The notes under the pieces were generated by a model that had not been told where the DNA came from, searched no databases, and worked only from the letters and a program-made list of their open reading frames with translations. Shown piece after piece: positions 26,301 through 34,217 of a stretch of 64,000 bases of DNA. Source of the stretch: Rhodospirillales bacterium. GTDB lineage: Bacteria; Pseudomonadota; Alphaproteobacteria; Rhodospirillales; UBA2165. The translations under genes and the position numbers were made by a program. How positions within the stretch are numbered: the first letter of the stretch is position 1; each line of letters opens with the position of its first letter. Location of the stretch: NCBI GenBank assembly GCA_022823235.1, contig JAJDXO010000057.1:51304-115303 (forward strand). The letters run 5' to 3'.

Positions 26301-28161
26301 GCGCCACCAGGCCGAAATCATGCAGCATGACCAGTTCGTGATCATCGTGCTCGACCTCGATGTTGTGGGGCACCTCGTCGATCACCTTGAGGCCCATATC
26401 CTCGAGCATCGGCAGGACGTCCGACAGCGGCAACGGTTCCCTGGGATGGAAAACCTTGAACCTGACCTCGTTGTCGGCGGCGCCCTCGGGCCGGTAGAAA
26501 TCCAGATTCAAGCCGCTTCGCCGCGCCACGTGCTGGAGCAGTTCGATGTCGGAGAGCGCCGTTTCGGCGTCGAATTTCTCCGTATAGCTGGCCGGAAATG
26601 CATCGCCGTAGGTGTGCGCCAGCTCGAAGCCGCGCTCCTCGCCGTGGCGGTCGACCAACGCCTGGCGCAAATGATCCGACCAGGACCGGGAGGCGGAGGA
26701 AAGCTCGGCCTCGACCGCTTCGTGGTCGTAGCTGGGCTTTTTTCCCGGCGTCGTCGTGATGATGACATGCAGCCGGGCCAGGGGCGAATCGCCGATTTCG
26801 GTATTGAACCCGCTGACTTCGCCGTCGAACACCCGGCACAGGATCCGCTGAACCTGGACCCCGAGGCCGGTCGCGTAGCGTTCGCGCGGGATGTAGACCA
26901 GGCACGAAACGAACCGGGTGAAATCATCCCGGCGGACGAACAGGGCCACCCGCTGGCGATCCTGCAATTGAAGGATGCCCATGGATATATCCATGAGATC
27001 CTTGTCGCGAATCTGGAACAGCTCGTCCCGGGGATAGGTCTCCAGAATGTGCATCAGCGCCTTGCCGGCGTGACCGGCCGCCGGCAGTCCGGCCCTGGCG
27101 ACAGTCTTGTCCAGTTTGCGGCGCAGGAGCGGAATGCTGCGCGGACTCGATGAATAGGCGACGGAAGTGAACAGGCCGGCGAACAGGCGCTCGCCGGCCA
27201 CCTTGCCGTTCTTGTCGAACCGTTTGATCCCGATGGCGTCGAGGCGTACCGGCCGGTGCACCGTCGCCCGCGCGTCGGCCTTTGAAACCACCACCGGATC
27301 GCGCCGCCGGACGAACCGGCGGACGTCCGCCGGCATCTTGTCGAGATGGCGCAGCTCGTTGAACACCAGACGGCCGGGATCCCGCAGGATACCGAGACCC
27401 GTCTTGCGGTTGACCGAGACCCTGGCGTTGGCGCCCGAGCCCTTGAAATCGTAATCCCGATACCCCAGGAAGGTAAAATTGTCGTCGTGCAGCCACTGAA
27501 GGAAATCCTGCGCCTCGGCCACCTCGGCCGCGGCGCCCTCGGCGTAGCGAAGCTTCATTTCATCGATGATTTCGCGAATTCGCCGCCGCATGTGATGCCA
27601 GTCTTCGACCGCGCTGCGCACGTCCCGGAGCACCACCGACACGGTTTTCTCGATGGCCGCCAGGTGCTTCGGATCGCGCTGCCGGGTGATCTCGAAGGAC
27701 ATGAAGGCTTCGCGCAGCACGTTGTCGCCGGTTTCTTCGTGGGGCAGCAGCGCCTTGAGGCTGCCGGCGCCGTCCCGCCGGACCGAAAGCACGGGATGGA
27801 TGACCAAATGCACCTCGATCCCCTGCCGCGAGAGCTCGGAGGTCACCGAATCGACCAGGAACGGCATGTCGTCGTTAACGACTTCGATGATCGTGTGAGC
27901 GCTTTTCCAACCGTCCTTCGCCGGATCCGGGTTGTAGACCCGGAGCTTCATCTCCCGCCGCCGGCGCTTGGCGCCCAAAGCGCATATGGATCCGGCCGAA
28001 CCGGCCATGTTCGCCGCGCCCCGTCCGCTCAGGTCGGACAGGGAAATATGGGCGTAAAAGCTCCCCATGAAGTCGCCGACCATCCGGCGGTTGCGCCCCT
28101 TGAGCGCCCCGACCGCTTCGCGCAACAGGGCCGCGCGCCGCCTATCGGTGGATGTGCTCAC
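23314..28161 (-). CDS. NAD-specific glutamate dehydrogenase, large (~180 kDa) type
   Basis: 1,615 residues when started at GTG 28161, which has GGAGGA seven bases upstream; the open frame continues 28 codons further up but without family-like sequence. Length and blocks match the L-GDH-180 family. The N-terminal ACT-like region has [26 protein letters not shown]. The dehydrogenase core has [40 protein letters not shown] with the catalytic lysines, [20 protein letters not shown] and the Rossmann segment [19 protein letters not shown] helical C-terminal region follows. It deaminates glutamate to 2-oxoglutarate, feeding the TCA cycle. Long plus-strand frames across it are antisense shadows. Confidence 0.97.
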   Translation of the reverse strand: [1615 protein letters not shown]

Positions 28162-28281
28162 GATCGTCCTCCGGGTCCGTCTCCGCCCCGCCGCCCCAAC
28201 GGCCGTTTTCCGGCCCGGATTTGGGGGGCGAACGCCCCGATTCAACAGGTTTTTTCAAAAGCATAGTGTATCACAACCGGC

Positions 28282-28686
28282 TCAGCCGCAGCTTAGATCG
28301 AACGCCGCCAGCCCTTCGTCGAGATAGTCCGGCAACAGGGGCATGCCGAGAAGATACTCCGCGGTCCGATCGTTGTGCTCGTCGGTTGCGATGCGCAGCG
28401 CCTCGTCCCAGTCCTCGGCGGTGAAGTCGCCGCGGCCCACCCAGGCCAGCGCCACGATTTGACACTGGTCGTCATGGCTCATGGCGTTGATCCACGCCTT
28501 GATCTCGTCCCCGGTGGAATCGTCGGTCTCTTCGTGATGGTGGGCGTCGGAAATATCCTCGATGTTGTCGATGTGCTCTTCCGGCTCGTCGGCCTCGTAC
28601 TCGTCCTCGCCGACGGGTGTTCGGGACTCGAATTCCCGCGCCTTGGCGACGATGAAACACACTTTTTCGATATCGATTTCCAACAT
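28282..28686 (-). CDS. DUF3775 domain-containing protein
   Basis: 134 residues from ATG 28686, an acidic soluble protein. It starts MLEIDIEKVCFIVAKAREFE, has a very acidic stretch (EDEYEADEPEEHIDNIED), and then the conserved QCQIVALAWVGRGDFTAEDWDEAL and NDRTAEYLLGMPLLPDYLDEGL blocks, typical of the alphaproteobacterial DUF3775 family. No catalytic motif is seen and no function is known. It precedes NAD-GDH by 120 bases on the same strand, and the two may share a transcript. Confidence 0.85.
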   Translation of the reverse strand: MLEIDIEKVCFIVAKAREFESRTPVGEDEYEADEPEEHIDNIEDISDAHHHEETDDSTGDEIKAWINAMSHDDQCQIVALAWVGRGDFTAEDWDEALRIATDEHNDRTAEYLLGMPLLPDYLDEGLAAFDLSCG

Positions 28687-28751
28687 GGGCGTACTCCGAA
28701 ACCTTGTCCTCCTATCGTCCCGGACCGGGGTCCGGCAAGCCTTGATGACCG

Positions 28752-29654
28752 TCAACCTTCCCCGATGCCTTCCGGCGCGTAGACCCGGACGGCATTGTCA
28801 TGGAGCATACTCCGCTGGTCGGCCTCGCTGAATCCGGCCAATGCCTGCCGGAACGCGCCGATCAACGGCCCATATTCGGTCCACAATTTCTCGATCGGAA
28901 AGTTGCTGCCGTAGATGCAGCGCCCGGCACCGAATATCTCCACCGTTTCGGGCACGATTTCCGCGATGAAGGCGGGGTCGTTGCGGCGGATGAATGTCCC
29001 GAGGCCGGACAGCTTGTTCATGACGTTGGGCTCATCGGCGAGCCGCTTCATGCCGTCCCGCCACGCCGCCATGCCCGCCCGGGAGGCGTCCTCCGGCATG
29101 CCGCAATGCTGCAGCACCATCGTGGTCTCCGGGAAGTCGGCGGCAAGCCGGGCGGCATCCTCCATTTGGGAGGCGAACACCTGCAGCTCGAACATCAATC
29201 CATGGGTCCGCATGTGGGCGAAGCCGCGGCGCCACGACGCATCGTTCATCACGTCGGGGCGCGGCTGAAACCGGCAAAGCTCGTTCTCGTGCCAATGAAG
29301 CTGTTGGCGGACCCCGCGCACGCGCGGAATGTCCGCGAGCGCCTTGAGGGTTTGGTCCACGTCCTCGGCATGAAAATCGGCGAAGCCGACGATGGCGTTG
29401 GGCCACCCGGACGCATCGGCCACCGACTGGACCCATCGGGACTCCTCGACCGCCCGGGCGGGCGGCCAGTTGGCCTGCACGTAAACCGAGCCCGCCACCC
29501 CGTGGCCTTCGAGATCGGCACGGAACTCGTCGATCGGATAATTCCGCTTGATCGGCGTGTAGTCGCCGAAAATGCGCGGCTCGTTGGGGCCGTTGAGCCA
29601 CGGCAGATCGGCCTGGCGCCAGATGTGGTGGTGGGCATCGATTGCCGGAATCAT
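28752..29654 (-). CDS. Amidohydrolase family protein (amidohydrolase-2/COG3618-like)
   Basis: 300 residues, a TIM-barrel metal-dependent hydrolase. IDAHHHIWRQADLPWLNG at the N-terminus gives the first metal-binding histidines; LQHCGMPED and GSNFPIEKLW supply later His and Asp-region motifs. Relatives hydrolyse lactones or decarboxylate aromatic acids. It is the last of a minus-strand run DUF35-thiolase-dehydrogenase-amidohydrolase, 16 bases after the dehydrogenase stop, which suggests lactone or cyclic-acid opening in one catabolic route. The substrate is unknown. Confidence 0.83.
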   Translation of the reverse strand: MIPAIDAHHHIWRQADLPWLNGPNEPRIFGDYTPIKRNYPIDEFRADLEGHGVAGSVYVQANWPPARAVEESRWVQSVADASGWPNAIVGFADFHAEDVDQTLKALADIPRVRGVRQQLHWHENELCRFQPRPDVMNDASWRRGFAHMRTHGLMFELQVFASQMEDAARLAADFPETTMVLQHCGMPEDASRAGMAAWRDGMKRLADEPNVMNKLSGLGTFIRRNDPAFIAEIVPETVEIFGAGRCIYGSNFPIEKLWTEYGPLIGAFRQALAGFSEADQRSMLHDNAVRVYAPEGIGEG

Positions 29655-29670
29655 CCCGTTTCTCCCCGTC

Positions 29671-30708
29671 TTAAGCGTCCGCCACCCGGATGACCGCGCG
29701 GCCCGTCACGTCGCCGGCCTCCACCAGGTCATGGAGTTCGTTGGCCTCTTCCATGGGCCGGATTTCGGTCACCAGGGGCCACACCTCGCCCCGGCCGGCC
29801 AGTTCGAGGGCGCTCGCCAATTCGCCCTTGGTGCAGAACCGGCTGCCCAGCACTTCCCGTTCGCCGGCGAGGAACGACATGGCGTTGACCTCGAAATCCT
29901 GTCCGGCGCCGCCGAGGGTGACGAGACGCCCGCCGACGCCGAGGGACTTGAACCCCGCCTCCAACGTCCCGCGGGAGGAGACATAGTCGATGGCCACGTC
30001 GGCGCCGCCGCCCGACGCCTCGATGATCGCCTCGACGACATCGTTGCGGCCGCCGTCGATGCAGATCTCGGCGCCGGCTTTTTCGCAGGCGGCGAATTTC
30101 TCGGGCTTGGTGTCGACGGCGATCACCCGGGCATTGGCGTAGGCCCCCATCATCACCTGATGGATGCCGACCCCGCCGCCGGCGCCGAACACCGCGACCC
30201 ACTCGCCGGGCCGGACCCGGGCGCGGCGCAGCACCTTGACCGGCGTCGCCAGGGCATCGGCGGCCACGCCGGCCTCCGCCGGGTGCGCCCTGTAGTCGAG
30301 GCTTTCGGGAAACTTCACGAAGGACCGCGCCGGCAGCTTGATGTATTCGGCGTACCCGCCGTCGACCGCCCGCCCGATGACACCGGGCGAGTTTTCGCAC
30401 AGGCTCTCCCGGTCGGCGAGGCACCAGCGGCAATGGCCGCAGGTGAGATAGAAATGCGCGGTGACCCCGTCGCCGACGGACAGGCCGTAATCGTGGCCGG
30501 GGCCGATCTCGACGATCTCGGCGGCGATCTCGTGGCCGATGATCAGCGGATAATTGGCCGGCACCCGCCCCGCCTTCACATGCTGGATGGTCAGCCCCGC
30601 GCCGCAGGTGATCACCCGCGCGACCGCCTCGCCCGGCCCCGCCGCGGGGTCCGGCACATCCCTCAATTCGAACGGCCGGTTGGGGCCTTCCAGGACCAGC
30701 GCCTTCAT
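29671..30708 (-). CDS. Zinc-binding medium-chain dehydrogenase (alcohol dehydrogenase-like)
   Basis: 345 residues. The GroES-like domain carries IIGHEIAAEIVEIGPGHDYGLSVGDGV and the structural zinc loop CGHCRWCLADRESLC. The cofactor domain has VAVFGAGGGVGIHQVMMGAYANARVIAVD. Near the N-terminus, where the catalytic zinc cysteine is expected, TCGAGLTIQH keeps the Cys but lacks the canonical following His, so metal use may differ. It sits between a thiolase-like gene and an amidohydrolase and likely oxidises an alcohol intermediate. Confidence 0.86.
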   Translation of the reverse strand: MKALVLEGPNRPFELRDVPDPAAGPGEAVARVITCGAGLTIQHVKAGRVPANYPLIIGHEIAAEIVEIGPGHDYGLSVGDGVTAHFYLTCGHCRWCLADRESLCENSPGVIGRAVDGGYAEYIKLPARSFVKFPESLDYRAHPAEAGVAADALATPVKVLRRARVRPGEWVAVFGAGGGVGIHQVMMGAYANARVIAVDTKPEKFAACEKAGAEICIDGGRNDVVEAIIEASGGGADVAIDYVSSRGTLEAGFKSLGVGGRLVTLGGAGQDFEVNAMSFLAGEREVLGSRFCTKGELASALELAGRGEVWPLVTEIRPMEEANELHDLVEAGDVTGRAVIRVADA

Positions 30709-30733
30709 GCCATGCCTCCCTTGATTCCGTAAT

Positions 30734-31891
30734 TTACACGGTCGCCCCGGTCCCGAAAATGGCCGTGACCTGAGACGACAGCTTGCCGCCGTTGCCGTTG
30801 CAGAGCGCGATCTCGGCGCCGTCGATCTGGCGGCCCTCGGCCTCGCCCCTCAGCTGCTCGACCGCTTCGGCGACGGTGAACAGGCCGTACATGCCCGGAT
30901 GGACGCAGCTTAGTCCGCCGCCGTTCGTGTTGACCGGCAGGTGTCCGCCGGGCGCGATGGCGCCCGATTCCACCAGCGCGCCCCCCTCGCCCTTGGCGCA
31001 AAAGCCGAGATCCTCCAGAAACAGGATCGTGTTGATGGTGAAGGCGTCGTAGAACTCCATCACGTCGATGTCGTCCCGAGAAATCCCGGCCATCCCGAAC
31101 GCCCGGGGCGCCCCCTTGGCCACCGCGGTCACCGTGAGGTCCGGCATCTGCGCGATCTGGTCGTGGGTCACCCCCACGCCGATTCCCAGGAGATGGACCG
31201 GCGGCTTCGGGAAGTCCCCGGCCCTCTCGGACCGGACCATGACCACCGCCGCCCCGCCGTCCGAAACCAGACAGCAATCCAGCACGGTAAACGGATCGCA
31301 GATCATCCGGGCATTGGCCACGTCTTCGACGGTAATCGGCTCCCGCATCTCGGCGCGGGGGTTTTTCGCCGCCCACGCCCGGGCCGAGGTGGCGACCGAG
31401 GCCAGCTGTTCCCGCGTGGTGCCGAACTCGTGCATGTGGCGCGCCGCCGCCATGGCATAGGATCCGATGGGATTGCGGGGGCTATAGACGTCTTCGTAGG
31501 GCACCCGGCCCAACGGTCCCCTGGTCTGTCCGGCGCGCCCGCCCGACCGCGAGGTCGAGCCGTAGGCGATCAGCGCCACATTGCAAAGACCGGTCGCCAG
31601 CGCCATGGCCGCGGCCTGAACATGGCTGACGAATGTCGAGCCGCCGATATTGGTGCTGTCGAGAACCGCCGGGTCGATTCCCAGATATTCCGCCGCCTGG
31701 AGCGCCAGGAACGGGCTCGCGAAGTTGGAGACGAACAGCCCGTCCACATCCTTGACGGTCAGGCCGGCGTCCGAGAGCGCCCCGTGGGCCGCTTCCGCCA
31801 TCACCTCCAGATGAGAGCGTTCGGGCAAGGTGCCGAACTCGGTGAGGCCAAGCCCGACGATGGCCGCGGCGCCCCGCAGCATGTGCGCCAT
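30734..31891 (-). CDS. Thiolase-fold protein without the nucleophilic cysteine (Ltp2/SCP2-thiolase-like)
   Basis: 385 residues from ATG 31891, which overlaps the DUF35 stop (TGATG). Thiolase landmarks are AAAIVGLGLTEFG, YGSTSRSGGRAGQTRG, GGGLSCVHPGMYGLFTVAEAVEQLRG (conserved His) and IALCNGNGGKLSSQVT near the end (second Cys). The loop that should hold the acylated cysteine reads STNIGGSTFVSH (about residues 79-90) with no Cys. Proteins of this subgroup pair with a DUF35 zinc-ribbon partner, and steroid Ltp2-DUF35 complexes act as retro-aldolases on CoA thioesters. An aldolase or carbon-carbon lyase role is therefore more likely than classical thiolysis. Confidence 0.82.
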   Translation of the reverse strand: MAHMLRGAAAIVGLGLTEFGTLPERSHLEVMAEAAHGALSDAGLTVKDVDGLFVSNFASPFLALQAAEYLGIDPAVLDSTNIGGSTFVSHVQAAAMALATGLCNVALIAYGSTSRSGGRAGQTRGPLGRVPYEDVYSPRNPIGSYAMAAARHMHEFGTTREQLASVATSARAWAAKNPRAEMREPITVEDVANARMICDPFTVLDCCLVSDGGAAVVMVRSERAGDFPKPPVHLLGIGVGVTHDQIAQMPDLTVTAVAKGAPRAFGMAGISRDDIDVMEFYDAFTINTILFLEDLGFCAKGEGGALVESGAIAPGGHLPVNTNGGGLSCVHPGMYGLFTVAEAVEQLRGEAEGRQIDGAEIALCNGNGGKLSSQVTAIFGTGATV

Positions 31892-32286
31892 CAGCCGGCC
31901 TCCGCCAACCGGAACAGGACGACCTTCTCCTCGTTCAGTTCGCCGATGAAGGCTTCCACCGGCTGACCGATCCGGACCTCGTCGGGCGGCGTGTCCACGA
32001 CCCGGCTGACGAGCCGCGGCCCTTCCTCCAGATCGACGAGACAGATGTTGTAATCGCCGCCCCTCTCCGGCCGCTGCCGGACGACGGTGGTCGAATAGAC
32101 GGTGCCCCTGCCGGACGCCATCACCCAGCCGAGGTCCGTCGAGCCGCAGGCGGGGCAAATCGCCCTGGGATAGAAGATGTGGGCCCCGCAGCCGCCGCAC
32201 TTCTGGATTTGAAACGCGCCGTTCTCCAGCGCCGCCCGGTAAATGGCGTCGGGACCCGGGCTGTCGAAGGTCCGGTTGTCGCTCAT
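31891..32286 (-). CDS. Zn-ribbon OB-fold (DUF35) protein
   Basis: 131 residues from ATG 32286 with a G-rich ribosome site. The rubredoxin-like zinc ribbon has Cys at 30, 33, 44 and 47 (QKCGGCGAH... AICPACGST), then the OB-fold (GRGTVYSTTVVRQRP..., YNICLVDLEEGPRLVSRVVD). It is the obligate partner of cysteine-less thiolase-like proteins and is translationally coupled to one here. Probable role: binding the CoA portion and completing the active site at the subunit interface. It diverges from the CoA-transferase operon across 79 bases that must hold both promoters. Confidence 0.88.
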   Translation of the reverse strand: MSDNRTFDSPGPDAIYRAALENGAFQIQKCGGCGAHIFYPRAICPACGSTDLGWVMASGRGTVYSTTVVRQRPERGGDYNICLVDLEEGPRLVSRVVDTPPDEVRIGQPVEAFIGELNEEKVVLFRLAEAG

Positions 32287-32365
32287 ATTCGCCCCCCTTT
32301 TTGGCGGCCGGAGTTGACTCGACCGCCGGCCATGGCCAACTTTCTCCCGACAGGGTCCGAAAAAA

Positions 32366-33046
32366 ATGATCGATAAGCAATGCAAGAGTGCGGCGGAAGC
32401 CGTCGAGGGGATCGGGGACGGCGCCGTCATCCTGGTCGGCGGCTTCGGCCAGACGGGCGAGCCCATGGACCTCCTCGACGCCATCGCCGCCAGGGGTCTC
32501 AAGGACCTCACCATCGTCGCCAATGGCGGCGGGTCCGGCGAGCATGGCATCGGCAGGCTGCTGGCCGGCGGCTGCGTGCGGAAACTGGTGTGCTCGTTTC
32601 CACGGGTGCCGGGCTCCGTCGCCTTCGAGGAACTCTACGAGCAGCGGGCGATCGAGCTGGAGATCGTCCCCCAGGGCACCATCGCCGAACGGGTCCGGGC
32701 GGGCGGCGCGGGCATTCCCGCCTTCTACGTGCCGACCGGCGCCGGCACCGAACTCGCCGACGGCAAGGAGCATCGCGAGTTTGAGGGCCGGACGTTCGTC
32801 ATGGAACACGCGATCAAGGGCGACGTGGCGGTGATCAAGGCCGACCGCGCCGACCGCTGGGGAAATTTGACCTACAGGCTGTCAGCGCGGAATTTCAATC
32901 CGGTCATGGCCATGGGCGCCGGGCTGACCATCGCGCAGGTGGAGAAGTGCGTCCCCCTGGGCGAGATGGACCCGGAAACCATCGTCACGCCCAGCATCTT
33001 CGTCGACCGGGTGGTGGAAATTCCGGGCGGGGTGTCCAATGGCTGA
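32366..33046 (+). CDS. 3-oxoacid CoA-transferase, subunit A
   Basis: 226 residues. The family I CoA-transferase alpha-subunit signature GDGAVILVGGFGQTGEP (about 18-34) is present, with LTIVANGGGSGEHGIGRLLAGGCVRKLVCSFP, IPAFYVPTGAGTEL and ADRWGNLTYR. It overlaps subunit B by eight bases, as is usual for PcaI/PcaJ and ScoA/ScoB pairs. The pair moves CoA from succinyl-CoA or acetyl-CoA to a 3-oxo acid. The nearby thiolase-like gene fits a beta-ketoacyl-CoA pathway. The precise acid is not known. Confidence 0.9.
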   Translation: MIDKQCKSAAEAVEGIGDGAVILVGGFGQTGEPMDLLDAIAARGLKDLTIVANGGGSGEHGIGRLLAGGCVRKLVCSFPRVPGSVAFEELYEQRAIELEIVPQGTIAERVRAGGAGIPAFYVPTGAGTELADGKEHREFEGRTFVMEHAIKGDVAVIKADRADRWGNLTYRLSARNFNPVMAMGAGLTIAQVEKCVPLGEMDPETIVTPSIFVDRVVEIPGGVSNG

Positions 33047-33725
33047 CGGTTTGACGCGCAACCAGATGGCCTGGCGCCTCGGCCGGGATATCGCCGAGGG
33101 GTCGTACGTGAATTTGGGCGTCGGCATCCCGCTGCTGGTGCTCGATCATGCGCCGGGGGGCCGCGAGATCATCTTCCATTCGGAAAACGGCGTGCTCGGC
33201 ATGAAGCCCAAGGACGAGACCGACGGCATATTGCCGGACGACCTCACCAATGCGGGCAAGCAGCCCGTATCGCTGGTGCCCGGTGCCGCCATGTTTCATC
33301 ACGCCGACAGCTTCATCATGATCCGCGGCGGGCATGTGGATATCGCGGTTCTCGGCGCCTATCAGGTGGCCGAGAACGGCGACCTTGCCAACTGGCGGCT
33401 CCCCGGCTCCCCCACCGCGCCCGCCGTCGGCGGCGCGATGGACCTCGCCGCCGGGGCCAGGAACGTCTGGGCCATATGCGAGCACACCGGCAGGGACGGC
33501 GCGCCCAAGATCGTCCGCGAGTGCACGCTCCCCCTCACCGGGCCCGGGTCGGTGAACCGCATCTACACCGACCTCGCCATCATCGACGTCACCCCGGACG
33601 GCCTCGTGGTGCGGGAGAAAATCGAAACGCTGTCCCTGGAAGACCTACAGGCCCTGAGCGGCGCCCCGCTGACCCTGGCCAACGGCTGGCGGCCCCTGGA
33701 GGCGCCGGATTTGACGCCACACTAA
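33039..33725 (+). CDS. 3-oxoacid CoA-transferase, subunit B (3' end altered by insertion)
   Basis: 228 residues. The catalytic glutamate lies in IIFHSENGVLGMKP (SENG motif); NLGVGIPLLVLDH and GAAMFHHADSFIMIRGGHVDIAVLGAYQV are further family blocks. The protein now ends ...RPLEAPDLTPH. At 34332 the same codons reappear as NGWRPLEAPDL followed by TGA, which is probably the original end. The present stop lies inside foreign AT-rich DNA that entered after the 30-bp repeat, so the native last residues were replaced by three extra ones. Catalytic residues are untouched. Confidence 0.9.
   Translation: MADGLTRNQMAWRLGRDIAEGSYVNLGVGIPLLVLDHAPGGREIIFHSENGVLGMKPKDETDGILPDDLTNAGKQPVSLVPGAAMFHHADSFIMIRGGHVDIAVLGAYQVAENGDLANWRLPGSPTAPAVGGAMDLAAGARNVWAICEHTGRDGAPKIVRECTLPLTGPGSVNRIYTDLAIIDVTPDGLVVREKIETLSLEDLQALSGAPLTLANGWRPLEAPDLTPH
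33677..33706 (+). repeat. 30-bp direct repeat, left copy (end of CoA-transferase B)
   Basis: The 30 bases starting GGCCAACGGCTGG and ending GGAGGCGCC are identical to 34332-34361. Sequence diverges immediately after. Together the copies bound a 625-bp segment that is AT-rich: a hand count gives 26 G/C of 60 at 33841-33900 against 46 of 60 at 33421-33480. Confidence 0.95.
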
Positions 33726-33726
33726 G

Positions 33727-34194
33727 TCACTTCATCTTGCGGTAACCGGGAATCGCCGAAATTCCACCTTCGACGTTGACGTTTGTCCGGGCGCCGATGT
33801 TGAGGAACTGGCAGTTCAAAAATTCCTCCTCGGTTTCAAATAGTAGGTAACCATTGGGATCGAATAAGGCACCCGGAAATCTCTTGAGATTGTTGTACCA
33901 GCATCCATCTCGATGGAAGAGTGACTGTCGCGCTCCGGCTCCCCACTCATCATTCAATTGAACACCAGAGTACATTCGGGTCCGCCGGTTGGAAATCGAC
34001 CTTCCGTACCCGATTCTTGTGGTTTGGAGATGGGGGTTGATGGATGTCTCTTTCGATGTAGTTAATGGTGCCGTGACAACTTCATCCAAACCCAGTTCTC
34101 TCCGCAGAACAGAATTTGGAGAGTCTTCAAATGGTCGGGCCAATTTCTGAAGCTGAGAATACACTTCATCATCAATTTCAATGTTATGCGTCAT
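33727..34194 (-). CDS. Hypothetical protein with RHH/SeqA-N-like N-terminus, cargo of a small insertion
   Basis: 155 residues, family not recognised. Residues 1-35 (HNIEIDDEVYSQLQKLARPF, then SPNSVLRRELGLDE) resemble the short strand-helix-helix of RHH or SeqA N-terminal domains that dimerise and bind palindromic DNA. A polar linker (about 36-75) leads to a C-terminal domain rich in aromatics (HRDGCWYNNLKRFPGALFDP, NGYLLFETEEEFLNC, GGISAIPGYRKMK) of unknown role. ATG 34194 has GGGG about nine bases upstream. Three copies of one palindrome overlie its likely promoter, suggesting self-repression. Composition and the flanking direct repeats mark it as acquired. A defence or addiction function is possible but not shown. 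Confidence 0.75.
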   Translation of the reverse strand: MTHNIEIDDEVYSQLQKLARPFEDSPNSVLRRELGLDEVVTAPLTTSKETSINPHLQTTRIGYGRSISNRRTRMYSGVQLNDEWGAGARQSLFHRDGCWYNNLKRFPGALFDPNGYLLFETEEEFLNCQFLNIGARTNVNVEGGISAIPGYRKMK

Positions 34195-34217
34195 TGGAGC
34201 ACCCCTACTACCGCCTC

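Noticed and set aside
23977..27153. 1,058-codon plus-strand open frame
   Set aside because: Lies wholly opposite NAD-glutamate dehydrogenase, whose conserved motifs decide the coding strand.
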